This document shows, piece after piece, positions 47,254-61,900 of a stretch of 64,000 nucleotides of DNA. Location: the NCBI GenBank assembly GCA_036320915.1, contig JAXBDG010000016.1, forward strand, positions 1,508,758 through 1,572,757, written 5' to 3'. This DNA is from Linnemannia elongata (Eukaryota > Mortierellomycota > Mortierellomycetes > Mortierellales > Mortierellaceae). The translations under genes were made by a program, and so were the position numbers. The first letter of the stretch is position 1, and the number at the start of each line of letters is the position of its first letter. The notes under the pieces were generated by a model. The model ran no database searches, was not told the origin of the DNA, and saw only the letters and a list, made by a program, of their open reading frames with translations.

Positions 47254-47817
47254 ATGCTGCGACTGTCTGTCACCAAGACCTGGTCCTCGCACAAGGATAC
47301 ACCAAGAACCCTCGACACAAGATCGGCACTCTGGCGGGAGATGCGCCAAGAAGTGCTGCTGCGAGACAACTATACCTGCCGATTCTGTGGTGTGAGATCC
47401 CTTAAATATATGATATGCGATCATATCGATGGGAACCCCTCCCACAACGATCTTGCCAATCTAGGCATCAATTGCCCACTGTGCGACTCCATACGCCACT
47501 GTGGCCTAGCTGGCATTCACGGCGTCTTGTCTCTGGGGATCTCGGGAATGTCGCAGAAGGACATTAATCGCCAGACCTTGCAGCTGTTCGACGAAACCCA
47601 CAAAGTTCCACCGTTCTCAGATGTAGATAGCAACGCTGTGATCATTGCGGGTCACACTGCTGGCTATGCTAACATTCTGCTGACGCTCGATGATCACTTC
47701 AACTACGATTCTCAATGCAACTGCCATCCCACACCTCATACTTATGATATGCATAAGGGCTTCTTTAAACAGCCTTCTGCCGATAAGTTTAGACATATAA
47801 TTAATAACAGATTCTAA
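47254..47817 (+). CDS. HNH-like zinc-ribbon protein, IcmJ/DotN-like (187 aa)
   Basis: A single-exon gene starting MLRLSVTKTW. Residues 34-85 form an HNH-type fold: RDNYTCRFCG (Cys 42, 45), CDHIDGNPSHND (Asp 56, His 57, Asn 61) and NCPLCDSIRHC (Cys 74, 77, 83). The two CxxC pairs would bind zinc. The final metal-site His of classic HNH nucleases is replaced by Asp in CPLCDS, though His 82 is near. After the HNH core the order of blocks, GIHGVLSLGISGMSQKDINR and the rest, recalls IcmJ/DotN, the HNH-like coupling-complex subunit of bacterial type IVB secretion, in which nuclease activity is not established. Homing or restriction-type HNH proteins are the alternative. No mobile element borders are seen. 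Confidence 0.7.
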   Translation: MLRLSVTKTWSSHKDTPRTLDTRSALWREMRQEVLLRDNYTCRFCGVRSLKYMICDHIDGNPSHNDLANLGINCPLCDSIRHCGLAGIHGVLSLGISGMSQKDINRQTLQLFDETHKVPPFSDVDSNAVIIAGHTAGYANILLTLDDHFNYDSQCNCHPTPHTYDMHKGFFKQPSADKFRHIINNRF

Positions 47818-48529
47818 CTAGGCTTATAAAAGATTGTTATCGTTGGCAAAGGCTTGCGTGTGTTCCTGTATGAGACAATTTTAATTGAGTATCCTTCTCC
47901 TCTCCCTTGCCACTGTGGATGATGGCCCTTGGTGTTCCCTCCCTCTTTGCATGCTCCTATCCTTTCCATGTACTCTCGCACGTTTTCAACCTTCCTATCA
48001 CAACATCTTTCACATGTTTTGCCCCCATAGTGTTTCGATACACAAGAATTTGTGGTAAAAATGTAAGGCATATGCACGGGAACGATAAGGCGCCTTTTTT
48101 TCTTTGCTGAGCCTTTTTCATTGCTGTGCCATATTTCATTGCTGTGCCATATTTCATTCGAGCAGCCCTATCTCGCAATCATGTAGCGCTTACGAGGCAC
48201 AACTGTATCAATTCAGACAGGCATCTCATCGAACCATGTCTCCATGATTCTCTCATGTGGAATTGCTTGCGGGTGAAAAGGAGGACTAACTAACCATGTT
48301 TATGCGAAAGTAAGAACATACTGTGTGAGGAGAGAATGGCAAAGCAATTACATGCATCATGTGAAACCGGCGCATATCACTGGCAGCGTGGGAAAAGAGG
48401 ACTGCAAGACAGTGTATAATGAGTATGCATTTATTTCTCTTATATAATACACTCAACACCCAACCCTTTAGTTGTCAGCCATCCACTCTCCTTTGTTTTT
48501 GTTATCTTTCACTAAACCACTTTTACACC
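47818..48529. other. Intergenic region with dynamin promoter
   Basis: No gene recognised. Near 48115-48155 the phrase TTTCATTGCTGTGCCATA occurs twice in tandem with a partial third. A TATATAA at 48441-48447 lies 89 bp before the dynamin ATG. Confidence 0.45.
48441..48447 (+). promoter_or_regulatory. TATA-like box of the dynamin-like gene
   Basis: TATATAA, 89 bp upstream of the ATG at 48530. Assigned from position and sequence only. Confidence 0.45.
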
Positions 48530-50464
48530 ATGTTTGACGCCATCGAATATCAAAACTTGGTGGACAAAATCAACAAACTCAAGCACCATCGCTTGAACCA
48601 CGTCCTCAGCGTGCCCCAGATCGCCATCGTCGGCGACCAGTCCAGCGGCAAGTCGAGCGTCCTCGAAGCGATCACCAAACTCTTGTTTCCGCGCGACAAG
48701 GGTATGTGCACTCGGTTTGCGACCCAGGTCAACCTGTGCCGCGATCCGACCTTGACCGAAGACATCCTGTCGGCACGAATCAGTGGCGAGGAAGCGTTCA
48801 ACGAACGGTACAAGGTCATCGAGGCGATCCAGTTCCGCAAGGTAATTGAGGATGCTGTTTTGTTGCTCTGCAGCAACAGCGACATCAGCGACAAGGTCCT
48901 CGAGCTGACGCTTTCCGGTCCCACCCAGTCGCCTCTTACGATCGTCGATCTACCGGGCTTTATCAACACCACGCTGGACGGCCAGGACAAGAACATCCCC
49001 GGCACTATCCGCACCATCAATGAGCGCTACATGAAGGACCCACGCACAATTATCCTAGCAGTTGTCCCTGCCAACGTCGACCTCAACAACTCTTATGTTC
49101 TGGCCCGAGCCGAGGAGCATGATCCCAAGAACGAACGCACGGTCCCTATTGTTACCAAACCAGACATGATCGACAAGGGCACCCTGCCCGAACTCATTGA
49201 CATGGTTCTCAATAATCGCAAGAAAATGCGGCTCGGCTACCTGGTGATGCGCAACACCGGATACTCTGACATGGACCTTTCCTGGGAGGATGCACGCCAA
49301 GCCGAGGATGACTTTTTCGCTCGCGATATGGAATGGCGGTCGGTGCCCAAGACGAACAAGGGACGCGACGGCGTGAAGAGGTTTCTCGGTGACATGTTGT
49401 ATGCCCACATCAAGAAGGAGCTGCCTTTACTCAAGGGGGAGGTGGTCATTAAGACTAATGAGCTTAGGCGAGAGCTTGACAGCATGGGTGTTCAAATCGC
49501 CAACACCCACGACGCTCGTGTCAAGTTTCAAGAACTCACAATGCAGCTTCAGCTATCTCTCTCAGGCATATTGATCGGCGCCTACTCTCAGGAATACATG
49601 AACACTTTCAAAGACGAGACCCAAAGTGGTGACAGTGGTTACAGTGGTCAGCAGCAGCAGGAGAGCCTCCGTTTCATTCGGTCATCGCTCCAAAAGCTTT
49701 ATCAGGACTACAACGCGGCCATGGCTGAGCACCATTTCCAAAAGCTCGAGACCAGCGACATTGTGGCGACAGTAAACCGTTTCAAGGGCAACGAGCTGCC
49801 CGGCTTTGTCCCGTTTACCATCTTTATCAACTTGTTCAGCGGCACGCTTGCCATCTGGAAGACCCTAACCAAAGAGCACATCACCAAGATGCATCTCTAC
49901 CTGTGCGAATCAGTTAAGGCGTATCTCGTCTATGCGATTGAGCATCAACGTGTGCGTGAGGTCTTTCTCGATACCTTTCTCATATTTTACCGCAAGCAGG
50001 CTAAGCTGATCAACACCACTATCGAGGACATCTTTGAGGATGAGATGACGCCCTTCACGCTCAACAAGTATTTCTACGATACGATCCTCAATATTCGCTC
50101 CAGCAAATTCAAGGCACAGGTCGACAAACACGGATACGAAGATGACTATGGCAACATGGTTGTACATGCCAGCGAACTGAAGCCCTCCACCGATGTCAAC
50201 ACCAACGAGGAGAAAGCTGCCGAGGATTTAGGGGATCAGCTGAAAGCCTACTGCAAGGTGGCACGCAAGCGCATTGTCGATGTCGTACTACTGCAGACCA
50301 TCGAGCGCCATATGGTCAAGCACATTGGTCTGTACTTCAAGGAGTTGATCAAGGTGGACGACGCCAAGTTGGCTTGCTTAATCGAGTCGGAAGCTGACCA
50401 GCGCCGTCGCAGGGACCTTGAGGATCGGATCGAGATCTTGGAGCGCAGCCTATTCGAGCTCTAA
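48530..50464 (+). CDS. Dynamin-family GTPase, Mx-like (644 aa)
   Basis: A single-exon gene starting at ATG 48530 (MFDAIEYQNLVDKINKL). G1 is GDQSSGKSS (from residue 35), the switch I threonine lies in MCTRFATQVNL, G3 is DLPG (140-143), and G4 TKPD (209-212). The middle/stalk region follows, then a GTPase effector domain near the end (residues about 560-644, AYCKVARKRIVDVVLLQTIE and onward). There is no PH domain and no Pro-rich tail, so the plan is like Mx or Vps1/Dnm1-type proteins but shorter. Such GTPases oligomerise around membranes or ribonucleoprotein targets. Fungi often carry extra Mx-like copies of uncertain role. The residues needed for GTP binding are present, so it should be active. 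Confidence 0.92.
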   Translation: MFDAIEYQNLVDKINKLKHHRLNHVLSVPQIAIVGDQSSGKSSVLEAITKLLFPRDKGMCTRFATQVNLCRDPTLTEDILSARISGEEAFNERYKVIEAIQFRKVIEDAVLLLCSNSDISDKVLELTLSGPTQSPLTIVDLPGFINTTLDGQDKNIPGTIRTINERYMKDPRTIILAVVPANVDLNNSYVLARAEEHDPKNERTVPIVTKPDMIDKGTLPELIDMVLNNRKKMRLGYLVMRNTGYSDMDLSWEDARQAEDDFFARDMEWRSVPKTNKGRDGVKRFLGDMLYAHIKKELPLLKGEVVIKTNELRRELDSMGVQIANTHDARVKFQELTMQLQLSLSGILIGAYSQEYMNTFKDETQSGDSGYSGQQQQESLRFIRSSLQKLYQDYNAAMAEHHFQKLETSDIVATVNRFKGNELPGFVPFTIFINLFSGTLAIWKTLTKEHITKMHLYLCESVKAYLVYAIEHQRVREVFLDTFLIFYRKQAKLINTTIEDIFEDEMTPFTLNKYFYDTILNIRSSKFKAQVDKHGYEDDYGNMVVHASELKPSTDVNTNEEKAAEDLGDQLKAYCKVARKRIVDVVLLQTIERHMVKHIGLYFKELIKVDDAKLACLIESEADQRRRRDLEDRIEILERSLFEL

Positions 50465-55303
<4,839 letters not shown>

Positions 55304-55439
55304 AAAAAGAAACAAAGATAGAAAAACTACAAAAAAAGAAAGGGAAAGGAAAAAAGAAGGTTAGAGAGGCAGATAGGAAGAAAAAGAAGGAGACAGAGAA
55401 AGCAAAAGAAAGAGAAAAAAGTAGAGAAAGAAAACCGAG

Positions 55440-57230
55440 TGTAAAGAATGAAAAAAAAGGTCTAGAGAAAAAAAAAAATTGAAAATAAAGAAAAAAAAGA
55501 GTGTAGAGAAAGACAAAAGAGCGTAGAGAAGGAGAAAAAAGTGTAGAGAGAGACAAAAGAGCGTAGAGAAGGAGAAAAAACGTGTAGGGAGAGAAAAAAA
55601 ATATAGGGGGAGAAAAAAACGTGTACAGGGAGAAAAAAAAGTGCACAGGGAGAAAAAAAAGTGCAGAGGAAGAAAAAAAGTGTAGAGAGACAAAAAAAAG
55701 TGCAGGGAGAGAAAAAAATGTGGAGAGAGAAAAAAAAGTATAGAGGGAGAAAAAAAAGTGCAGAGGAAGAAAAAAAGTGCAGATAGAGAAAAAGAAGTGT
55801 AAGAGAGATAAAAAGTGTAGAGAGAGAAAAAAAGTGTAGAGGGAGAAAAAAAAGTGTATAGAGTGAAAAAAAAGTGCAGAGAGAGAAAAAAACGTATACA
55901 GAAAGAAATAAAAGTGTAGAGAGAGAAAAAAGAGTGTAGAGAGAGAAAAAAAAGTGCAAAGAGAGAAAAAAATGTGTAGAGAGAGAAAAAAAGTGTAGAG
56001 GAAGAAAAAAAGTGTAAGGGAGAACAAAAAGTGTACAGAGGCGAAAAAAACTGTTCAGAGAGAAAAAAAAGTGAAGGGAGCGGAAAAAAAAAGTATAGAG
56101 AGAGAAAAAAAAAAGTGTTCAGGGAGAAAAAAAAATGTAGATAGAGAAAAAAAAGTGCAGAGGAAGAAAAAAAGTGTAGAGAGACAAAAAAAATTCAAAG
56201 AGAGAAAAAAGTGTAGAGAGAGAAAAAAAAGTGTTGTGGGAGAAAAAGAAGTGTATAGGAAGAAAAAAAGTGTGGAGAGAGAAAAGAGTGTAGAGGGAGA
56301 AAAAAAAGTGCAGCGAGAGAAAAAAAGTGTACAGAGAGAAAACAAAGTGTTCAGGCAGGAAAAAAGGTGCAGGGAGCGGGAAAAAAAGTGTAAAGAGAGA
56401 AAAAAAGTGTAGAGGGAGAAAAAAAAGTGTGGAGTGAGAAAAAAAGTGCAGAGGAAGAAAAAAAGTGTAGAGACAAAAAAAAAGTGTACAGAGAGAAAAA
56501 GAAGTGCAGAAATGAAAAAAGAGCAGAGGGGGAAAAAAAAGTACAAACAGAGAAAGAAAAGTGAGGAGAGAAAAAAAAGTGTACAAGGAGAAAAAAAAGT
56601 GTACAAAGAGAAAAAAAAGTGTACAAGGAGAAAAAAAAGTGCAGAGAGAAAAAAAAGTGCAGAGAGCGAAAAAAAAGTGTAAAGAGAGAAAAAATTGCAG
56701 AAAGAAAAAAAAGTGCAGACGGAGAAAAAAAATGCAGAGGGAGAAAAAAGTGCAAAGAGAGAAAGAAATGTGTAGAGAGTGGAAAAAAAGCGTAGAGGAA
56801 GAAAAAAAAGTGTAGAGAAGAAAAAAAAATGCAGAGAGAGAGAGAAAAAAAAGTGAAGAGAGAGAAAAAAAAGTGAAGAGAGAGAAAAAAAAGTGCATAG
56901 GGAGAAAAAAGAGTGTAGAGAGAGAAAAAAAGTGCAGAGGGAGAAAAAAAGGTACAGGGGAAGAAAAAAGAGCTGAGGGGGAAAAAAAAGTACAAACACT
57001 GCAAACAGAGAAAGAAAGGTGAGGAGAGAAAAAAAAGTGTACAAAGAGGAAGAAAACGTGCAGAGAGCGAAAAAAAAGTGTAGAGAGAGAAGAAAACTGT
57101 AGAGGGAGAAAAAAAGGTGCAAAGAAAGAAAAAAAAAGTGTACAGAGACAGAACAAAGTGTAAAGAGAAAAAAAAGTCCAGGGGAAAAAAAAGCATAGAC
57201 AGAGAGAAAAAAAGTATAGACAGAAAACAA
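55440..57230. repeat. Purine minisatellite, unit about GTGTAGAGAGAGAAAAAA
   Basis: Dozens of degenerate tandem units of 17-21 bp close to GTGTAGAGAGAGAAAAAA run for about 1.7 kb. The variants change a few bases (GTGCAGAGGGAG, GTGTACAAGGAG). The plus strand is almost pure purine apart from the GTGT or GTGC core. Minus-strand open frames of 281-396 codons exist in all three frames because the unit contains no stop in any of them; they are artefacts of the repeat. Confidence 0.95.
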
Positions 57231-57571
57231 TAACAATACTAGCAACCATATACATTGATAAAACTTGAAAGGCTTGTGTAAACAGGCGCTTTATGTTTGA
57301 AAAGAGCGCTAATGAAAAGAAAAGGAAAAAAAAATAAAAAAAAAATAAAAAAGAAATAAAAAAAAAATAAAAAAAAAATAAAAAAATAACAATACCATTT
57401 GTTGCAAGTACACTGATATTATTACTTTACCATTGCCAGTAACATTGACAGGGATGAAAACTGTAGAATATGTATAATCGAACGTGTAATGTTTGAAGAG
57501 AAAGCCAAAGAAAGAAGACAATAAAAAATTAGAAAAAATTCAATACTTTAATATCTAATTTTCAACCATGC
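57231..57571. other. A-rich spacer
   Basis: An AT-rich stretch with A tracts separated by single T (57325-57390). It ends at the insertion site of the retrotransposon. No gene seen. Confidence 0.6.
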
Positions 57572-57576
57572 CGTCA
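57572..57576. repeat. Left target-site duplication of the gypsy element
   Basis: CGTCA, repeated at 63335-63339 directly after the right LTR. Five base pairs is typical of Ty3/gypsy integration. Confidence 0.92.
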
Positions 57577-57722
57577 TGCAATAGTATAGCTCAGCCACTT
57601 CCCTCTCCACAGTTAAATAGTCAGTTGTAGTCATCCTTAATAAAACGACTTTTCACCTCCTTATTCCCTTTCAGCTAGTCCCTGAGTATCAACATCCTTA
57701 CCAACATCCTTAAGCTATTGCA
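57577..57722 (+). repeat. 5' LTR
   Basis: 146 bp, TG...CA ends with an 8-bp terminal inverted repeat (TGCAATAG/CTATTGCA). It is identical to 63189-63334. Contains an AATAAAA sequence that may serve as the polyadenylation signal. Confidence 0.96.
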
Positions 57723-57723
57723 T

Positions 57724-57736
57724 TGGTAGCAAAGGT
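57724..57736 (+). other. Primer-binding site (initiator tRNA-Met type)
   Basis: TGGTAGCAAAGG begins two bases after the 5' LTR. Its first seven bases, TGGTAGC, are complementary to the GCTACCA 3' end of fungal initiator tRNA-Met, the usual primer for Ty-type elements. The match beyond seven bases depends on this species' tRNA. Confidence 0.65.
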
Positions 57737-57860
57737 TGATTTTATTTTTCTTTCTCTGAACATTGAACACTCGAACCATATCGCAGATCACTCGAACACA
57801 GTTCACTCGAACTTTACAGTCATTTCATTTCATTTTATTTTTTCCTTCTTCACTACCACA

Positions 57861-58661
57861 ATGAATCCCAACACCACCGCCCTTCTTACCACCGTCTCTC
57901 AGCTACATCTATCTGATGACGAACGTGCCACCTTACAGGCGGCGATCGAGTCGTCTTTGGCACAACTTACCACCCCTGTCCCTGTCCCCCACAAACCTCT
58001 GAAACCCTCCCCCTTCAATGGCAAAGTCAATGCCATCACTTCTCTAAACTTCATTGAGAGTTTGGAGGAGTATTTTTTGATCGTGGAGCTACCTACCATA
58101 AAGTGGGTTCCATACGCCATCGGATATCTTGGCGAGGCCCGCTCATGGTGGCGTGGCACCAAACGCACCATCCAAAACACATCGTGGATCGATTTCAAAA
58201 ACATCTTTCTACAACAGTTCACCCCTGCAGATTCGATCAACGCCGCCCGTCGACATCTCCATACTCTCAAGCAAGGTTCGGGCCCAGTACTCGACTACAT
58301 CACAGCCTTTAATGATTTGCTTCGCATTATCCCCGAGATGGATCCAGGCCAAAAAATGTATTTGTTCATTAATGGCCTGGAGCGTGAACTCTCAAAGCAA
58401 GTCAGACTGGCTCGCCCCTCTGACCTAGACGAGGCCACTCTACAAGCAACTGTCCTCTACGACATTCTCAATCAAAACGAACCCACCAACCACACGACCT
58501 CCCTTCCGAAAACCGAACCCATGGAAATTGACGCCATTTCCACCGCATTAAACGCCATTCTCCGAAACAACAACAACCGCAACAACAACACACGACCCTT
58601 CAACACATATGCCACTTCCAACTATAACAACAACAACAACACGCGACCCTCCTACTACAGC

Positions 58662-58704
<43 letters not shown>

Positions 58705-58928
58705 GACGCCCCTATCAAACTCAAGGAAACCCACTCAACCCTCCTCGCCTCGACAACGCTGAACGCGAGCGTTGTATGCGATTGGGCTTGTGTCTGCGTT
58801 GCAGACAATCAGGCCACCTCGCACGCTCGTGCCCTGTCTTCCGTCTGAATGTCTTGGAAACCTCCACCTCCGAGACACACGCCCCCACCCCTGACTCGGA
58901 CAATCTCCAACAGTCGGGAAAAGACTAG
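57861..58928 (+). CDS. gag: Gag polyprotein of the gypsy element (355 aa)
   Basis: The start is taken as ATG 57861 (MNPNTTALLTTVSQLHLSDD), though the frame is open further upstream. Residues 55-220 form the retrotransposon Gag core (FNGKVNAITSLNFIESLEEY, then YLGEARSWWRGT and FKNIFLQQFTP). An Asn-rich stretch (about 230-295), encoded by AAC repeats, precedes the CCHC zinc knuckle CLRCRQSGHLARSC (about 312-325). Gag packages the element RNA into virus-like particles. It ends at TAG 58926-58928, just after the frameshift site. Confidence 0.95.
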
Positions 58929-58960
58929 GGCGAGCCGAGAACCAGGCTCGACTCGCCTCC
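58916..58960 (+). promoter_or_regulatory. -1 ribosomal frameshift signal between gag and pol
   Basis: The heptamer G GGA AAA (58916-58922) sits in the Gag frame one codon before the Gag stop (AAA GAC TAG). Eight bases later CGAGCC (58931-58936) pairs with GGCTCG (58945-58950) over an 8-nt loop. GGCGAG and CTCGCC offer an alternative, partly overlapping longer stem. Slippery site, spacer of normal length and stem match the standard -1 frameshift arrangement. Shifting gives a Gag-Pol of about 1754 residues. Confidence 0.8.
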
Positions 58961-61900
58961 CACAACCACCTTCATAACCCCTACCTGGTGTATGGACGTG
59001 GCTTGCGGGATCAGATAACATTTGACGAAAATAAAAATTCGACTCTTGTTAACTCCCATGATTCCACTGCAACGTCCTCTGTCTCCCCTTCGTTTACTAC
59101 TTCATCCACCTCTTCCACTTCTTCCCTTTCTTCTTCTTTTCACACTTCCTCTGTTTCTCCTTTGTTTATTCCTCCTTCTTCCTCTTACTCTTTTACTCGT
59201 CCTTTTTCTCCTCATCTGCAACATCCATCTTCTCATCCGTCCTCTGACCAACTGTCCTTGTCCCTCATTGATCACTTGACCTCTTCTGACCACTTGCCCA
59301 TCTCTGACCACTTGCGTACCACCGATCACTCAACCACCACTGACCACTTGCCTACCACCGATCACTTGCCCATCTCTGACCACTTGTGTACCACCGATCA
59401 CTCAACCACCACTGACCACTTGCCTACCACCGATCACTTGCCCATCTCTGACCACTTGTGTACCACCGATCACTCAACCACCACTGACCACTTGCCTACC
59501 ACTGACCACTTGTTACCCACCACTGACCACTTGCGCACCAATAACCACTTGTCCACCGACACTCTTTCTTCCACCGACCCCACTGACTCCCCTTCCACCC
59601 TTTCTCATACTCGCAGTCGGCATGCCAAAAAAGGACACATCTACCTTCAGTCCATCAGTACTCTTTACAAAAACAAAAAACAATTGCTGACATTCACTGC
59701 CAACATCAATGGTATGCCTGCTCGCGTTCTTATCGACGGGGGTGCAGAAGGTGATGTTGTCAGCTCATCTTTCTGTCGTTCCAACAACGAAATCGTTTTA
59801 AAAGACTCTATACCCATCCCCGTGATCTTACCCAACGGCACCGCGTCTTTTGCCCACCATACTGCCTTTATTCGTTTACATCGTGACAACTACCTTGACA
59901 ACCTTGACACCATTGTCTATCCTCTACGCAAATATGATCTTATCCTGGGCAAACCTTGGTTGACTCAGGTCAACCCCATGATCAACTGGAGAACAAATGA
60001 AGTTGTGTTTACTACTGGCAACAATCAAACAGTTCATTGGACTTGTCGTGGCTTCCCCCGCACCAAAAACAATTCCCCCGATGTCCTTATCTCAGCCCTT
60101 AACTTTGCCACCCTTGCACATGACTCTCCCAACTCTGTTTTCATGGCCCATGTGAAACTCATCCCTCCTCCTCCACGTGATCCTGTCACTACCCCTGAGA
60201 TTCCTGAAGCTGTTCGTCACATTGTTAAAGTGGAGTTTCCTGATGTCTTTCCCTCTGAATTGCCCAATCACTTGCCTCCAGATCGTGGCGGTAGTATGCG
60301 CATTGATATTGACCCACATGCTGATCCCCCTGTGCGTCCTGTTATTCGCCTTTCCATCGCTGAACTCGATGAACTCAGAAAACAACTTAATGACCTTTTG
60401 AAAAAGAAGTTCATTTCCACTAGCACATCCCCTTTTGGTGCCCCAGTACTCTTTGTTAAAAAGAAAGATGGTTCCCTGAGAATGTGTGTTGATTACCGAG
60501 GCTTGAATAAAATAACACGAAAGAACCGCCATCCCCTGCCTCGCATTGATGAGTTGATTGATCGCCTCAGAACCGCAAAATGTTTTTCCAAGCTGGACTT
60601 GATATCCGGCTACTATCAGATGCCCATTCATCCTGATGACCGATACAAAACTGCCTTCAGGACTCGTTATGGTCATTATGAATGGAACGTTGTTCCATTT
60701 GGTTTAACAAATGCACCTGCGGCCTTCTCTGCTATGATGAAAGACGCACTGGCTCCTCAAATCGACAAGTGTGTGGTTCTGTATCTCGATGACATCCTGA
60801 TCTACTCTGACAACGAAAAACAACACCTGAAGGATCTGAGGGCTGTTTTGACCCTTCTGCGTAAGGCGGGTCTTTACGCTAAACTATCAAAGTGCTCGTT
60901 CATGCAAGAGGAGACGGAGTTCTTGGGTCATGTTCTTACAAAACACGGCATCAAAATGAACGCTGGTCTGGTCAAGGCCATTCAAGAGTGGCCCACCCCC
61001 ACCAGACAACGCCATGTCCAACAGTTCCTTGGTCTTTGCCAGTACTACCACCAGTATATAGACCATTATGCCCACCTTGCCCTTCCCTTAACAACTCTTC
61101 TTACCTCATCCTCAATCTTCCATTGGGATCAACCTCAGCGGGACTCCTTCGATGCACTCAAGAAAGCGGTCACCACTGCCCCTGTTCTCCATATTTTTGA
61201 TCCCGCCTTGTCTACAGCTGTCGGAACCGATGCCTCAGGCTTCGCCGTAGGCGCCCTTCTTTTTCAGATGGACCGCAACGGCACATCACATCCCGTTGCC
61301 TATACTTCCAGAAAAATGAATGCCGCTGAACGTAACTACCCTACTCATGAACAAGAACTACTTGCTGTAGTCCATGCATTGAAGACTTGGCGTTATTATC
61401 TGGATGGCACCCATTTCATCGTTTACACTGATCATGCAACCCTTAGACACTTCCCAACACAACCCAACCTCACCCGACGCCAAGCCAGATGGATGGAACT
61501 TTTTCAGGAGTACGACTTCGACTTCAGGTACAAACCTGGCAAGGACAACATTGTACCTGATGCTCTCTCACGACGACCTGACTACAAATGGACTACAGAG
61601 GACTTGTTTCAGTTACATAGCCTAGTCATTGGCATGGACCCCGACATCAAGCAACGATTCGAAGAACTGTACCCGAAGGACCCTCAACTCGGACCTCTAC
61701 TAGAGGAGTATCGAAACTCCTCCCCCGAGAGCCGGTATTATGTCGACGATGGCTTACTTTGGACTCGCATTGCTGGATCTGTTCGTTTGTGCGTACCCCA
61801 GGACCCTACCCTACGCACTCTGATTCTACACAACCACCACGACGCTCCTATCGCTGGCCACTTGGGTTTTGACAAGACTTACGACGCTCTACGACGAACC

